Origin: Anaerolineae bacterium
GTDB lineage: Bacteria; Chloroflexota; Anaerolineae; Aggregatilineales; Phototrophicaceae
Direction of reading: 5' to 3'
Length of the DNA stretch: 64,000 nt
Assembly: GCA_017303635.1 (NCBI GenBank)
Contig: JAFLCG010000013.1
Span: 119,001 to 183,000, forward strand
The notes under the pieces were generated by a model. It was given only the letters and a program-made list of their open reading frames with translations. It made no database searches and was not told the origin of the DNA. Below, piece by piece: positions 42,854 to 51,797 of the stretch (position 1 is the first letter of the stretch; every line of letters starts with the position of its first letter). A program made the translations under genes and the position numbers.

Positions 42854-42884
42854 AAGCGCCCTGTTCTTCTGAACAGGGCGCTTC
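42854..42884. terminator. Bidirectional terminator
   Basis: AAGCGCCCTGTTC and GAACAGGGCGCTT pair perfectly around TTCT. It separates the convergent membrane-protein gene and greA. Confidence 0.9.
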
Positions 42885-42903
42885 TCAATTCTCGACCGTG
42901 AAC

Positions 42904-43368
42904 CTACTTAATTAACTTGATCTTGAGGGTAATTTCCCCACCAGGGGTCTTTACCTTCACTTTATCGCCCTTCTTATGACCGAGCAGGGCGGCTCCAATC
43001 GGGCTTTCGTGGGAAATCTTACCTTCACGCGGATTAGCTTCTGCTGCACCCACAATCGAATAGGTTTCCTCGCTATCTTCACCATCTTCAATGATTGTGA
43101 CCACGGAACCAAGGCGCACCATATCCGAGGCGCCCTTATTGATGATGGTGGCAGTACGCAGCACATTTTCTACGTACTGAATGCGCCCTTCGAGGAAGGC
43201 TTGTTGTTCTTTCGCATCGTGATAATCCGCATTTTCTTTCAGATCACCCTCCGCTACAGCTTCTTTAAGCTTTTTGGCAAGTTCAGGACGGCGGATATTC
43301 AGCAGTGTGTCCAGCTCTCGTCGTAATTCTTCCGCACCTTCCGGAGTCAGGTAGATTTGCTCAGCCAT
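42904..43368 (-). CDS. greA: Transcription elongation factor GreA
   Basis: GreA stimulates RNA cleavage by backtracked RNA polymerase. The protein is 154 aa. The N-terminal coiled coil carries the acidic tip (GDLKENADYHDAKEQQ), and the C-terminal FKBP-like domain has SYSIVG-type residues (TYSIVGAAEANP), ISHESPIGAALLGHKKGD and GGEITLKI. Length and motifs are those of a canonical GreA. Confidence 0.96.
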   Translation of the reverse strand: MAEQIYLTPEGAEELRRELDTLLNIRRPELAKKLKEAVAEGDLKENADYHDAKEQQAFLEGRIQYVENVLRTATIINKGASDMVRLGSVVTIIEDGEDSEETYSIVGAAEANPREGKISHESPIGAALLGHKKGDKVKVKTPGGEITLKIKLIK

Positions 43369-43424
43369 GATAATTACGTACCTCGATTGAATGGGGCAGC
43401 TTTCCGATAAACAAGCGATGCCAG

Positions 43425-44267
43425 TTAGTGAGTGTGGAGAAGTTCCCGGTGCCGGGCCACCAGAGTTTGGACATTCCCCCGGTGTAATTGCTCAACGGTG
43501 CCATTGAGCAAGATTCTGCTTTTGCCGCAGCTTTCGGCATCTATCGCCTGTAGGGCCTGATCTGGATTGTCCGTACTCAGAGCATGGTTGACAGCCGAAT
43601 GAAGTGTTTGCAGGTAGTCGATATCTTCCTGGAGTCTTTCTTCAATTTCGCCCCGCAGGATGACTTCGCCGTGGCCCTGGATGATATTCTCAAAATTGCC
43701 TTGCCGCAGGCTGTTGAGAGAATTCAGGAAGGCGTCATAATTCCCGCCGACGAAGTACGGGATCGGCATGACCGTATCTGCAGCGAATAGCACGCGATCT
43801 TCTTTTACCAGGCAGACAATCGAATCGGCGCTGTGACCGGGTGTATGCCAGAGCTGGAGGGTCTTGTTACCCACATGAAGGTTCATGATACCATCATCGA
43901 AGACAATATCGGGTAAGCGCAGGCTGACATCACGCATTTCACTAAAGGCAGCACGCGCCTGCTCGATACTCTGGCGTCCTCGGGTATTCAAGAGATCACG
44001 GCAAAGGGCATGGGAGACGACTTTGGCTCCGTTGAAGAAACAGGTGCCAGTGGTGTGGTCCGCATGGAAGTGCGTGTTAATGACGTATCGGACGTTGGTA
44101 CCCAACCGTGTTTCGATAAAGCGCTTGATGAGCAGCGTTTCTTCCGGATAAACCAGCGTATCGATGACGACAGCACCTTCCGTTGTCAAGACGACTCCGG
44201 CAGTCACCTGGGCATAAAGGTCACTGGTAAAAACATATATATCGTCAGCGACACGTTCGCGCTGCAT
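43425..44267 (-). CDS. Metallo-beta-lactamase-fold hydrolase
   Basis: This is a 280 aa protein from ATG 44267. The metal site is THFHADHTTG, with a later His in LWHTPGHSADSI, Asp in FAADTVMP and His in QGHGEV. The set is complete for a dinuclear zinc or iron site. The broad family includes quinoprotein relay and lactonase-type enzymes. No substrate can be named. The frame continues upstream to 44327, but the later ATG matches the family start (ERVADDIYVFTS). Confidence 0.85.
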   Translation of the reverse strand: MQRERVADDIYVFTSDLYAQVTAGVVLTTEGAVVIDTLVYPEETLLIKRFIETRLGTNVRYVINTHFHADHTTGTCFFNGAKVVSHALCRDLLNTRGRQSIEQARAAFSEMRDVSLRLPDIVFDDGIMNLHVGNKTLQLWHTPGHSADSIVCLVKEDRVLFAADTVMPIPYFVGGNYDAFLNSLNSLRQGNFENIIQGHGEVILRGEIEERLQEDIDYLQTLHSAVNHALSTDNPDQALQAIDAESCGKSRILLNGTVEQLHRGNVQTLVARHRELLHTH

Positions 44268-44457
44268 AGGGTACCTGTATCTCTGCTGAAAGATTGCGTC
44301 TGGATAACAACCCCACCGGGTTACCAAGTCAGTATAGTGATAAGAAAAGTGAAAATCAAGTCATCCTGATGAAGTCAATGATGGTCGTCAGGATGGTTTG
44401 TAATCCATGTTACAATCGCCATGAGGTGTGGGGGTTTTGGGTAAAGGATGAGTGAAT

Positions 44458-46569
44458 ATGCGTTCGTGCTTACGGTTCTTACCTGTATTGCTATTAGTGG
44501 CCTTATTTTCGATAGCTTCTGCGCAAGAGCTACCAGTATTCAGGATCGGTGTGCTGGATGAAATCGCTGGCCCTATCACCAATGGAGCACGACTGGCGAT
44601 AGCCCTTGTCAATGACGAGGGTGGGGTGCGCGGTGCTGATGGCACCTTGTTCCGCTTGGAACTCGTCATCCAGCCCGCTGCAGATGGAGATCCATTTGAG
44701 AATGCGTTGGCTAATCTACGAGATGCTGGGATTATCGCTGTGCTGGGGCCGGATGATAGTGATCTGGTCTTGAATAACCTGCCTGCACTACAGGCCTTGA
44801 ATTTACCGGTGCTGATCACGGCGACCGGGGATACATTGCTGGCCTCAGATCGCTCTGGTCGATTGTTTCGGGCGCGGGCGGCAGAAGTCCATCAGGGTAG
44901 AGCCCTGGCCGATTATTTTGTCAATCAAATGCAGATAAGACGGATTGCGGGCGTCCAGATCGGCCCCGATATCAATGTGCAGGCTGGTCTTATTGGATTC
45001 ACTACCGCCACAACCTCACTCGGGGTCAATGTGCAACCAGTCATCACGGTCGATCCGATAGCTTCTTTGACTCCGTTCATAGACCAGTTGGTTACAGCCG
45101 TGCCGGATGGTTTGGTTGTATACGGTGATCCTGCCATTGCCGCCCGTTTGTATACTGCTCTCCGCAATGCGAATTGGACTGGGATGTTTGCATTTAATGG
45201 AGCAACCGATGCCGTTTTTAAGGAAACGGTTCCTGCAGTGCAGTTACCAGGTATCTTCTCTACAACAACCTGGCCTTATACGGCACCAGATGAAGCTAGC
45301 GATAACTTCCGCGATGAGTTCATTCGCCTTTTTGGTGAATTGCCAGGACCAGTCGAGGCAGCAGCTTTTGACGCAGTGACTTTGCTATCAGAGGCGATTG
45401 GGCGTCCTGGTGAACTAGTCGCCAATTTGTCTGCGCTGGATAACATCCCGGGTGTCCAGGGATTGTTGCGCCCATCTATCCTCGGACGAGGGGAGACTAC
45501 GGACTATGTGGCCGTCACTCGCATCGGTCAGTTTGGAGCACCCGAACTTCTGGCCCGCTATGGGGAAGGTAAGCGAGTGGATGTAGTCGTGCCCATTGGG
45601 CCGCTCCCGACGGTGACGCCTGCTCCGACTGCGACACCGCAGGGTGTGGTTGCGACCATCACTCGGAATATTCAGAATGTTCGCAGTGGCCCCGGCACCA
45701 ATTACCCGATTCTGGGTGAATTACGCCTAGGTGACCAGGTACAGGTGATCGGTTCCAATATCGATCTTTCCTGGCTGGTTATTCCCTTCCGGGGGCAGCA
45801 AGGTTGGATTTCTCGCGGCATTCTGGATACATTTGGTGATCTGAATACGTTACCCATCATCACGCCGCCCCCAACCCCCACACCACCACCGACACCAACT
45901 ACGCCGCCTGTGCCGGATATTGTGATTGATACGGCTGTCGGGGTGCCGGTGCCTTTTATCGTCAATCAGACCTTTACGGTGAGCGTCACTGTACGCAATG
46001 CGGGTCTGGCCCCATCCGGGCAATTTGCAGTGGCAGCTACGTTTCCCCCGGATAACATCTATTCGGCGGCGATTGTTCCAGGTCTTGGGCCGGGTCAATC
46101 GACGCTTGCTACCCTGACGGGAACCTTTACCAACACCGGTTTCTACACAGTGGCGATAGTTGCGGACTTGAATAGCGAGGTATTTGAAAGTAACGAAGGC
46201 AATAACGTCTTTAGCTTCAACTATGCCATCAACAAGCCGATCCTGCGGACGGGTTCGCAGGTGCTCAACGCTGGGGATACCATTGATTTGGAAGGTAATG
46301 CAGTTCAGGGGGATGCGAACTGGAATGGTATCTCACTGGACCGGTTAGGAAGCGCCTTCCTCGGCGTGATTCCGAATGTCAACCTGACGACCATCCACTG
46401 GGATCTTATCAATCCGGCAATCATCAACCAGACGAGTATCCCGGCTGCGGCCTTCATACCCGGCACGCTGATTGGTGTCATCACCGCCGATGGCAACCGC
46501 GCCGTTGTACGGGTTGATAGCTTCAACGGGGTTCAGCTTGGCCTGACCTTTATCGTCTATCAGAATTAG
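44458..46569 (+). CDS. Secreted multi-domain protein: branched-chain-type solute-binding domain, SH3b, CARDB
   Basis: This is a 703 aa protein from ATG 44458 (AAAGGA nine bases upstream). The signal peptide covers 1-23 (ends SIASAQ). Residues about 28-375 form a periplasmic-binding-protein fold of the branched-chain amino-acid receptor family (FRIGVLDEIAGPITNGARLA). After a Thr/Pro linker an SH3b domain follows (about 396-460, NVRSGPGTNYPILGEL). A second TPPPTPTPP linker precedes a CARDB domain (about 485-595, VTVRNAGLAPSG...ESNEGNNVF) and a C-terminal beta-rich domain. There are no ABC genes nearby. It is likely a cell-wall-associated sensor or binding protein rather than a transporter subunit. 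Confidence 0.85.
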   Translation: MRSCLRFLPVLLLVALFSIASAQELPVFRIGVLDEIAGPITNGARLAIALVNDEGGVRGADGTLFRLELVIQPAADGDPFENALANLRDAGIIAVLGPDDSDLVLNNLPALQALNLPVLITATGDTLLASDRSGRLFRARAAEVHQGRALADYFVNQMQIRRIAGVQIGPDINVQAGLIGFTTATTSLGVNVQPVITVDPIASLTPFIDQLVTAVPDGLVVYGDPAIAARLYTALRNANWTGMFAFNGATDAVFKETVPAVQLPGIFSTTTWPYTAPDEASDNFRDEFIRLFGELPGPVEAAAFDAVTLLSEAIGRPGELVANLSALDNIPGVQGLLRPSILGRGETTDYVAVTRIGQFGAPELLARYGEGKRVDVVVPIGPLPTVTPAPTATPQGVVATITRNIQNVRSGPGTNYPILGELRLGDQVQVIGSNIDLSWLVIPFRGQQGWISRGILDTFGDLNTLPIITPPPTPTPPPTPTTPPVPDIVIDTAVGVPVPFIVNQTFTVSVTVRNAGLAPSGQFAVAATFPPDNIYSAAIVPGLGPGQSTLATLTGTFTNTGFYTVAIVADLNSEVFESNEGNNVFSFNYAINKPILRTGSQVLNAGDTIDLEGNAVQGDANWNGISLDRLGSAFLGVIPNVNLTTIHWDLINPAIINQTSIPAAAFIPGTLIGVITADGNRAVVRVDSFNGVQLGLTFIVYQN

Positions 46570-46603
46570 AGAGTTGCAGTTCAGGGGGAGCAATCTGCTC
46601 CCC

Positions 46604-47728
46604 CTAGCGCACCATAATATCTACCCAGGTGGTCTGCGCGGGTTGGATGTAGAGTAGGGTAGTGAATCGCAAGCGACCTCGATCCCGCACATTGACGGTG
46701 TAATACCCGGCTGGTAAATCACCGAGGGCAAAATTCTCCTGGAACAATGGGTCCGGGTTAACCGTATCATCGTAATAGGTGTAGACTTCTCGGCTAAAGC
46801 CTCCCGACACCACATCGACGACGACATTGTTGAGCACAACGCCTTCTGGGTCAATCACCCGGCCTGTGAGGATACCAAAGCCGGGATAGGGCAGCATCCA
46901 CAGTTCCGGGTTGCGGGTCGAGCGCCAGTCATATGGATCACCTGCGCGTACTTCAAAGTGTAGATGCGGCCCCAGTGCCACCCCACTGTCCCCGACAATG
47001 CCAATCGTTTCTCCCTGATTGACAATTTGCCCGGTCTGAATTTCAACCCGCTGCATATGCCCATAGAGTGTGAACACGGCTTGCCTACCCGTGTCGGTGA
47101 AGTCATGGCGAATGACAACCACGTTGCCGTAATAATCCGTTTGAGGGCCGAACTGTGTAGTGGTGTCCGGGCCAGCATAGAATACGACGCCATCGGCTGC
47201 AGCTAATATGGGGGTTCCCCGGGTGTTCTGCATATCGACCCCCAGGTGCACCTGCATGCCACCCCCGCCGATGCTGCCATAAGGATAATTCCGGGCGACC
47301 CAGTTAGTGCCGCCTTCTGGGATTGGGCGTGCAAAATACAGATGGTCGCTTACAGCCCGAGCTGGATCCCTAGGGGGAGGAGTCCATGTGGGGCGTGGTG
47401 TATTGAGCGGGCTATCCGCTCGGTCGGTCGGCGTGATTGAGGGAATGAAAATGGGTGTGAAGGTTGCGCTAGGCGGCAGGGTATTGGTCGCCGTTAGCGT
47501 CAAGGTTGGTGTAGGGGTGAGTGTATAGGTCGCGGTTGGCGTATAGGTACTGGTCGGCGGTTGAGTCACCGTTGGACTGGAAATTGGATTAGCAGTGGGT
47601 ACCGGTGTCGAAATGGCGATGACGACACCGGGTGTCTCGCTTGGGACGACCTGTTCTGAAGGAGTTGGTGCGGCAGTACCACAGGCGGCCAGCAAGCAGG
47701 CCAATAGCAGGAATGAGCTTCGATGCAT
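46604..47728 (-). CDS. M23-family peptidase lipoprotein
   Basis: This is a 374 aa protein. A lipobox at 13-16 (LLAAC) follows a hydrophobic signal, so it is anchored to the outer face of the membrane. A Thr/Pro/Ser linker spans about 20-115. The M23 domain (about 140-275) has the zinc residues in HLGVDMQNTRG and in GPHLHFEVRAG, with LYGHMQRVEI between, so it looks active against peptidoglycan cross-links. The last ~85 residues form a beta-sandwich-like domain. It starts five bases after the SH3b/zinc-ribbon protein gene and forms an envelope operon with it. Confidence 0.9.
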   Translation of the reverse strand: MHRSSFLLLACLLAACGTAAPTPSEQVVPSETPGVVIAISTPVPTANPISSPTVTQPPTSTYTPTATYTLTPTPTLTLTATNTLPPSATFTPIFIPSITPTDRADSPLNTPRPTWTPPPRDPARAVSDHLYFARPIPEGGTNWVARNYPYGSIGGGGMQVHLGVDMQNTRGTPILAAADGVVFYAGPDTTTQFGPQTDYYGNVVVIRHDFTDTGRQAVFTLYGHMQRVEIQTGQIVNQGETIGIVGDSGVALGPHLHFEVRAGDPYDWRSTRNPELWMLPYPGFGILTGRVIDPEGVVLNNVVVDVVSGGFSREVYTYYDDTVNPDPLFQENFALGDLPAGYYTVNVRDRGRLRFTTLLYIQPAQTTWVDIMVR

Positions 47729-47733
47729 AGTTA

Positions 47734-49644
47734 TCAGTTGTGTGCAGAATCGTCATCAATAAAGGCGGGCGGAACCGTAGGTGGACGTATATCCTGCGGT
47801 GCCGCGTCCGGCTGAAAGTGGGCTAATTCCACCAGATCGGCATCGGTCAATTCACGGCTATTATATTGCCGGTAGAGCGCATGATTCACCAGCGGGTCTA
47901 CGGCATAGCGCCAGCGACCAGGTTCAATCTCTCTCAGGATGGATCGGCAGTTGGAACAGCGCACCGTATGACGTGGACGTGGGATGCCAATGAAACGCCC
48001 AAGGCGAGTCTCGACTTCCAGCTTGCCGTTTCCACAGGCAGGGCAGATAGCTACTCCAATTCCGCGTTTGTAACGACCAGCGGCGGCGAGGCCCCGCCAG
48101 TAAAAACCGATATAGGTCAGGACGGCCAGCAGCGCCATACCTCCGATGATCGCTTCGACGCGAGGGCCAGGTTGACTAGAACCGGTTATTGGATCGACTG
48201 GATCGCGATCCGGCGGAGTTGTCGGTTGCAGTGCTATCGCGCCGCCCGGTGTGGAGGTAGCTACTGGGCCAAGAGTGGCTGTGACATCACTGCTGGATGG
48301 GACACTGGTCGCCGCGGCGCTGACCTCAATCTGAGTCGTTGGTGTCAGTGTTGCGCTGGGGGTTGGCGTCAGGCTGGGTCTATCAGTAAACGCTGCTATG
48401 GCTGACTTCGTTGGCGCCGCACTGGTTGCTGTTGCTACTGATGCTGTGGCTGTGTTGGTCGAAGACGCTGTACGGGTGACAGTTGGGGTTGCACTCGATT
48501 CCGGTGATGCCGTGACCGTTGGGGTAGCTGTGAACGTTAGGTTGGGAGTTGGTGAGACAGTCGGTGTGTGACTTGCCGTTTCTGATGGAACAACATTCAC
48601 GGCCACTACCTGGGTTGCTGAAGCAGTTGATGTGGCGCTGGCGGTTGAAGTCTGCGTAGCTGTTAGGGTGGGCGTGCTGGTTAGCGTCGCAGTTGAGGTG
48701 GGCGTGGCCGAGCTGGTTGCAGACGGGCTGGCGGTTGAAGTCTGCGTAGTTGTTAGGGTAGGAGTGCTGGTTAGCGTCGCAGTTGAGGTGGGCGTGGCCG
48801 AGCTGGTTGCAGACGGGCTGGCGGTGAAGGTTGCCGTCGAGGTGAAAGTTGATGTAGGGGTATTCGAAGGCGTATTGCTTGGTGTGACTGTCAGTGTAGC
48901 AGTTGCAGTGGAGGTAGCTGTTGCCGTTGGGGTTGTAGTATTAGTAAAAGTGGCTGTTGCAGTCGGACTCGCGGTCGGTGTGAAGCTTGCCGTGAACGTT
49001 GCCGTTGGGGTCAGGTTTTCGATTGACAGGGTAGGTAGTTGGGTGAGATCACTTTCCCACCGCACCAGGTCACGCCGAATCCAGCCAAAGCCACTTAAAT
49101 ATTGGATGAGAATCCACTGGTTATCTTCACTGCGCCCGACTGGAACGACCAGATCACCGGCTGCAAGTTGCCCCAGCCGCAGATAGGTCCGCCCTGGCCC
49201 AGCGCGCACAAAACCACTTTCTGCATCGGTCAGTTGGACGCGGTCACCGGCTGGAGTTAGCGTCGGAGCCAGTATCAAAGGACGAGTAGGTTGAATTAGT
49301 GCTGCGGGTTCGGGTGTGAGATTGTCTTCCGTGATGATTGGAAGTGTGTCAATGGATTCTGCCCAGACAGCTAGATCGCGCCGGAGCCAGCCAAAGCCTG
49401 TCCGAAAACGAATGAGCACCCAATCGGCTCCGCTATTGCGGGCTACAGCCGTGATGTGTTGCCCACCTGTTAGGCTGCCTAGAATGCCGTATTGTAGGCC
49501 TGGTCCCGCCCGTACGAATCCATCAGCAGCCGTGAACACACTGACCGACGGGGTCGGAGTTGCTCCTGGACCGGACTGCGCAGCTGTCAAGCCGATGGCG
49601 ACCAATGCCAACACTAGGGATATGAGGAAGAACCGTACTTTCAA
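47734..49644 (-). CDS. SH3b-repeat protein with Thr/Ser/Pro stalk, one membrane helix and cytoplasmic zinc ribbon
   Basis: This is 636 aa, starting at TTG 49644 (AAAGGA nine bases upstream). A GTG at 49668 is possible but has no ribosome site. Order: signal peptide (1-23), two SH3b domains (about 37-95 FVRAGPGLQYGILGSL and 140-195 FVRAGPGRTYLRLGQL), a ~280 residue Thr/Ser/Pro/Ala stalk, then a transmembrane helix (VEAIIGGMALLAVLTYIGFYW). After the helix a zinc ribbon follows (ICPACGNGKLE...VRCSNCRS) and a helical tail. The topology puts SH3b domains outside on a stalk and the zinc ribbon inside, which suggests transmembrane sensing. Confidence 0.85.
   Translation of the reverse strand: MKVRFFLISLVLALVAIGLTAAQSGPGATPTPSVSVFTAADGFVRAGPGLQYGILGSLTGGQHITAVARNSGADWVLIRFRTGFGWLRRDLAVWAESIDTLPIITEDNLTPEPAALIQPTRPLILAPTLTPAGDRVQLTDAESGFVRAGPGRTYLRLGQLAAGDLVVPVGRSEDNQWILIQYLSGFGWIRRDLVRWESDLTQLPTLSIENLTPTATFTASFTPTASPTATATFTNTTTPTATATSTATATLTVTPSNTPSNTPTSTFTSTATFTASPSATSSATPTSTATLTSTPTLTTTQTSTASPSATSSATPTSTATLTSTPTLTATQTSTASATSTASATQVVAVNVVPSETASHTPTVSPTPNLTFTATPTVTASPESSATPTVTRTASSTNTATASVATATSAAPTKSAIAAFTDRPSLTPTPSATLTPTTQIEVSAAATSVPSSSDVTATLGPVATSTPGGAIALQPTTPPDRDPVDPITGSSQPGPRVEAIIGGMALLAVLTYIGFYWRGLAAAGRYKRGIGVAICPACGNGKLEVETRLGRFIGIPRPRHTVRCSNCRSILREIEPGRWRYAVDPLVNHALYRQYNSRELTDADLVELAHFQPDAAPQDIRPPTVPPAFIDDDSAHN
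48641..48820 (-). repeat. Two near-identical 90-bp tandem units in the stalk coding region
   Basis: Units at 48641-48730 and 48731-48820 differ by only a few bases and each encode about 30 stalk residues (Ala/Thr/Ser/Pro). The multiple of three keeps the frame. A recent duplication is likely, and copy number may vary among strains. Confidence 0.85.
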
Positions 49645-49744
49645 CCGACCATTCCTTTGGGAAAGCACTGGCTTTCCTGAAGTTGTTTGAGATCTGCTGA
49701 ATCCATCTCTCTGGATTCAGTATGCCATTGTTCCACCAATGTCG

Positions 49745-50425
49745 CTATTGTACGGTAAAGCTGACTTCTGGTGGTACGAAGCCGTCGTTAAGCAGGATGC
49801 GTACACTCCATTCACCAGGAGTGAACGCAATCTGGGAGCTGTCGATATAGAACCACAAACAGATGCTTTCATCATCTGCACCAATGGTGATATCGCTATT
49901 CGCGACCATTTGCCCGCCCAGCATCCACTCTGCAGTGACCCTGGCTCCAGCTGTAATGTTGATGGCGCGGGTAATGACATAGATGCGCGCTTCAGTTTGC
50001 TGAAAAATAGTTCGAGTATCGATGGCACATCCATCCAATTCGCTTCGGTTACCAGCTACTACAGTATCTACGAGCTGAGTTCCTGCAGCCGTAGTAGTTG
50101 GTCCACCAGCGGGTGCAGCAATAGCAACTGGATTGGGTGTGCGAGGAACGACGACGCGGGCCGTTGCCATCAATTGCTGATTGATGCTTTCGTAATAGCT
50201 TAGTGTAGCCAGACCAGCAGTGCTGGTGCGCTCTCCCTGGGCTTGTTCTGTCAGTCCAGATTGAGCCAAAGCTGTAAATTCCGCTTGAAAGGTCAGGCTG
50301 TCTGAATTCAAGGTGGCTGGAATGTCAGGGCGGTTAAAGGCTTCGCACCCGGCGAGCAGCAGGCAAGCAGCATACAGCGCTGCTGTACACGACAAAACCC
50401 GCTTGCTCCGTCCAGTCCATATCAT
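49745..50425 (-). CDS. Lipoprotein of unknown function
   Basis: This is a 226 aa protein. The signal peptide ends in the lipobox LLAGC at about 23-27, so it is lipid-anchored. The middle is Gln/Ala/Thr-rich and the C-terminal ~110 residues form a predicted beta-sandwich (YVITRAINITAGARVTAEW ... WSVRILLNDGFVPPEVSF) similar in pattern to ligand-binding or structural domains. I do not recognise a family. It follows rimM by 14 bases. Confidence 0.75.
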   Translation of the reverse strand: MIWTGRSKRVLSCTAALYAACLLLAGCEAFNRPDIPATLNSDSLTFQAEFTALAQSGLTEQAQGERTSTAGLATLSYYESINQQLMATARVVVPRTPNPVAIAAPAGGPTTTAAGTQLVDTVVAGNRSELDGCAIDTRTIFQQTEARIYVITRAINITAGARVTAEWMLGGQMVANSDITIGADDESICLWFYIDSSQIAFTPGEWSVRILLNDGFVPPEVSFTVQ

Positions 50426-50439
50426 TGCAATGGATTCTG

Positions 50440-50979
50440 CTACCGATCCGGCAGCAGGCCTTCTGGCAAACGCACCGTAATGCGGCGAGTTTCGGTATCG
50501 GTATTCAGGATGGTATGTTCGGTAGCTGGTATGAGAACTTCACCATATTCCTTGCTTTCAACCACATAGACATCATTAGCACCGGTTTCCATGACATCAG
50601 CCAGTGTGCCTAGTGATTCGCCAGCTTCAGTTTCAACCGTCATGCCGATGAGTTGAAATAAGTAGTGTTCGCCTTCATCCAGTGGAATCGCATCATCAAT
50701 GGCGACCAGTACGAATAATTCGCGGAAGCGTTCTGCTGCAGTTCGGTCTGGGATTTCTTTAAGCTTGATGAGTGCGTAATCGTGATGAAAGCGTACATGA
50801 TCGAGGGTATAGCTGTCCGGGGTTCCACTCTCCGGGTCATCTGCGAGAAACACGGTCTTAAGTTCGCGCAGACGTTCTGGGTAAGCGGTCAGCACGCGCA
50901 TCTTCAATTCACCCACGACGCCGTGTGGGCGAAGGATTTCACCGATCAGGAGGTAAGCAGGCGAAGGGGTATCAGTCAT
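50440..50979 (-). CDS. rimM: Ribosome maturation factor RimM
   Basis: RimM helps assembly of the 30S head near uS19 and 16S processing. The protein is 179 aa. The N-terminal RimM barrel is clear (LLIGEILRPHGVVGELKMRV) and the C-terminal PRC barrel has the ANDVYVV motif and VLIPATEHTILNTD. It follows khpA with one base between, in the order ffh-rpsP-khpA-rimM. Confidence 0.95.
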   Translation of the reverse strand: MTDTPSPAYLLIGEILRPHGVVGELKMRVLTAYPERLRELKTVFLADDPESGTPDSYTLDHVRFHHDYALIKLKEIPDRTAAERFRELFVLVAIDDAIPLDEGEHYLFQLIGMTVETEAGESLGTLADVMETGANDVYVVESKEYGEVLIPATEHTILNTDTETRRITVRLPEGLLPDR

Positions 50980-50980
50980 C

Positions 50981-51211
50981 CTACATGATCTTCAGAATAA
51001 TTCGGCGGGCTTTAGGACCATCTTCATAGACCTTAAGCAGGGATCGCATGGCATTGGCAACATGCCCACCTTTGCCGATGACGCGACCGGTGTCTTCCTG
51101 AGCTACACGCAGTTCCACAATGACGCTGGACCCTGCATTGCGACGGCTTACGCGCACCTGTTCAGGATCATCGACGAGGCTCTTGGCAATATATTCAATC
51201 AGGCTTTCCAC
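50981..51211 (-). CDS. khpA: KH-domain RNA-binding protein KhpA
   Basis: This small KH protein is 76 aa and starts at GTG 51211 with AAGGGG upstream. The GxxG loop is GKGGHVA in TGRVIGKGGHVANAMRSLL. Residues ESLIEYIAKSLVDDPEQVRV at the start are typical of KhpA (YlqC). It is a partner of KhpB and of small RNAs in Gram-positives and lies next to rpsP and rimM as usual. Confidence 0.95.
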   Translation of the reverse strand: MESLIEYIAKSLVDDPEQVRVSRRNAGSSVIVELRVAQEDTGRVIGKGGHVANAMRSLLKVYEDGPKARRIILKIM

Positions 51212-51274
51212 GTCAACACCCCTTAGGATCTATAATAAGGGACGCCCAATCGAGCGTCCCTACCGTAATCTGAA

Positions 51275-51706
51275 TTACGAACTGCCTACATCATCGCCAC
51301 CTTCGGCGGCGATGGCAGCAGCTTCCTTGGCTTTCTTGTAAGACTGACCTGCCGCCGGTGACGGATGGCTGGTACGGGGGTTAATGGGTGCCGCGGCGGC
51401 CTTTGCGGCGGCAGCTTCGGCGACCAGAGATTCCATGCTTTCGCCCTTCTTCAGGCGCTCATAGCGTGCCATGGTGCCAGTGCGACGCAGAATGTTCGCT
51501 GCAGAACCGGTAGGCTGAGCACCCACGCTCAACCAGTAGAGGATACGCTCTTCCTCAACGATGTCAGTTGGTGGCTGAGTACGCGGGTTATGAAAACCAA
51601 CGTTTTCGATGAAACCACCATTACGTGAAGCACGTTGATCGGCGATCACGAGGCGATAACTGGGTTGGCCCTTCAGGCCCACACGACGCAAACGAATACG
51701 AACCAT
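51275..51706 (-). CDS. rpsP: Ribosomal protein bS16 with C-terminal extension
   Basis: This small-subunit protein binds 16S rRNA early. The conserved bS16 core (1-80, MVRIRLRRVGLKGQPSYRLV, RNGGFIENVGFHNPR, WLSVGAQPTGSA) is standard. The remaining ~60 residues are an Ala/Lys/Ser-rich tail that makes the protein 143 aa, against the usual 80-100. A strong AAGGAG stands eight bases before ATG 51706. Confidence 0.95.
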   Translation of the reverse strand: MVRIRLRRVGLKGQPSYRLVIADQRASRNGGFIENVGFHNPRTQPPTDIVEEERILYWLSVGAQPTGSAANILRRTGTMARYERLKKGESMESLVAEAAAAKAAAAPINPRTSHPSPAAGQSYKKAKEAAAIAAEGGDDVGSS

Positions 51707-51797
51707 GAGTACGATCTCCTTAGTTGCGCCCCCAGGCGTTCATGAATTGAACGGGAGGCCACTGGCGAATAAAACGGTCTGCCAGTCGCGGAAGGGC

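Noticed and set aside
47460..49020. Long plus-strand frames with Val-rich repeats in the SH3b region.
   Set aside because: They are the reverse reading of Thr/Ser/Pro codon repeats. The minus strand has signal peptide, domains and transmembrane helix.
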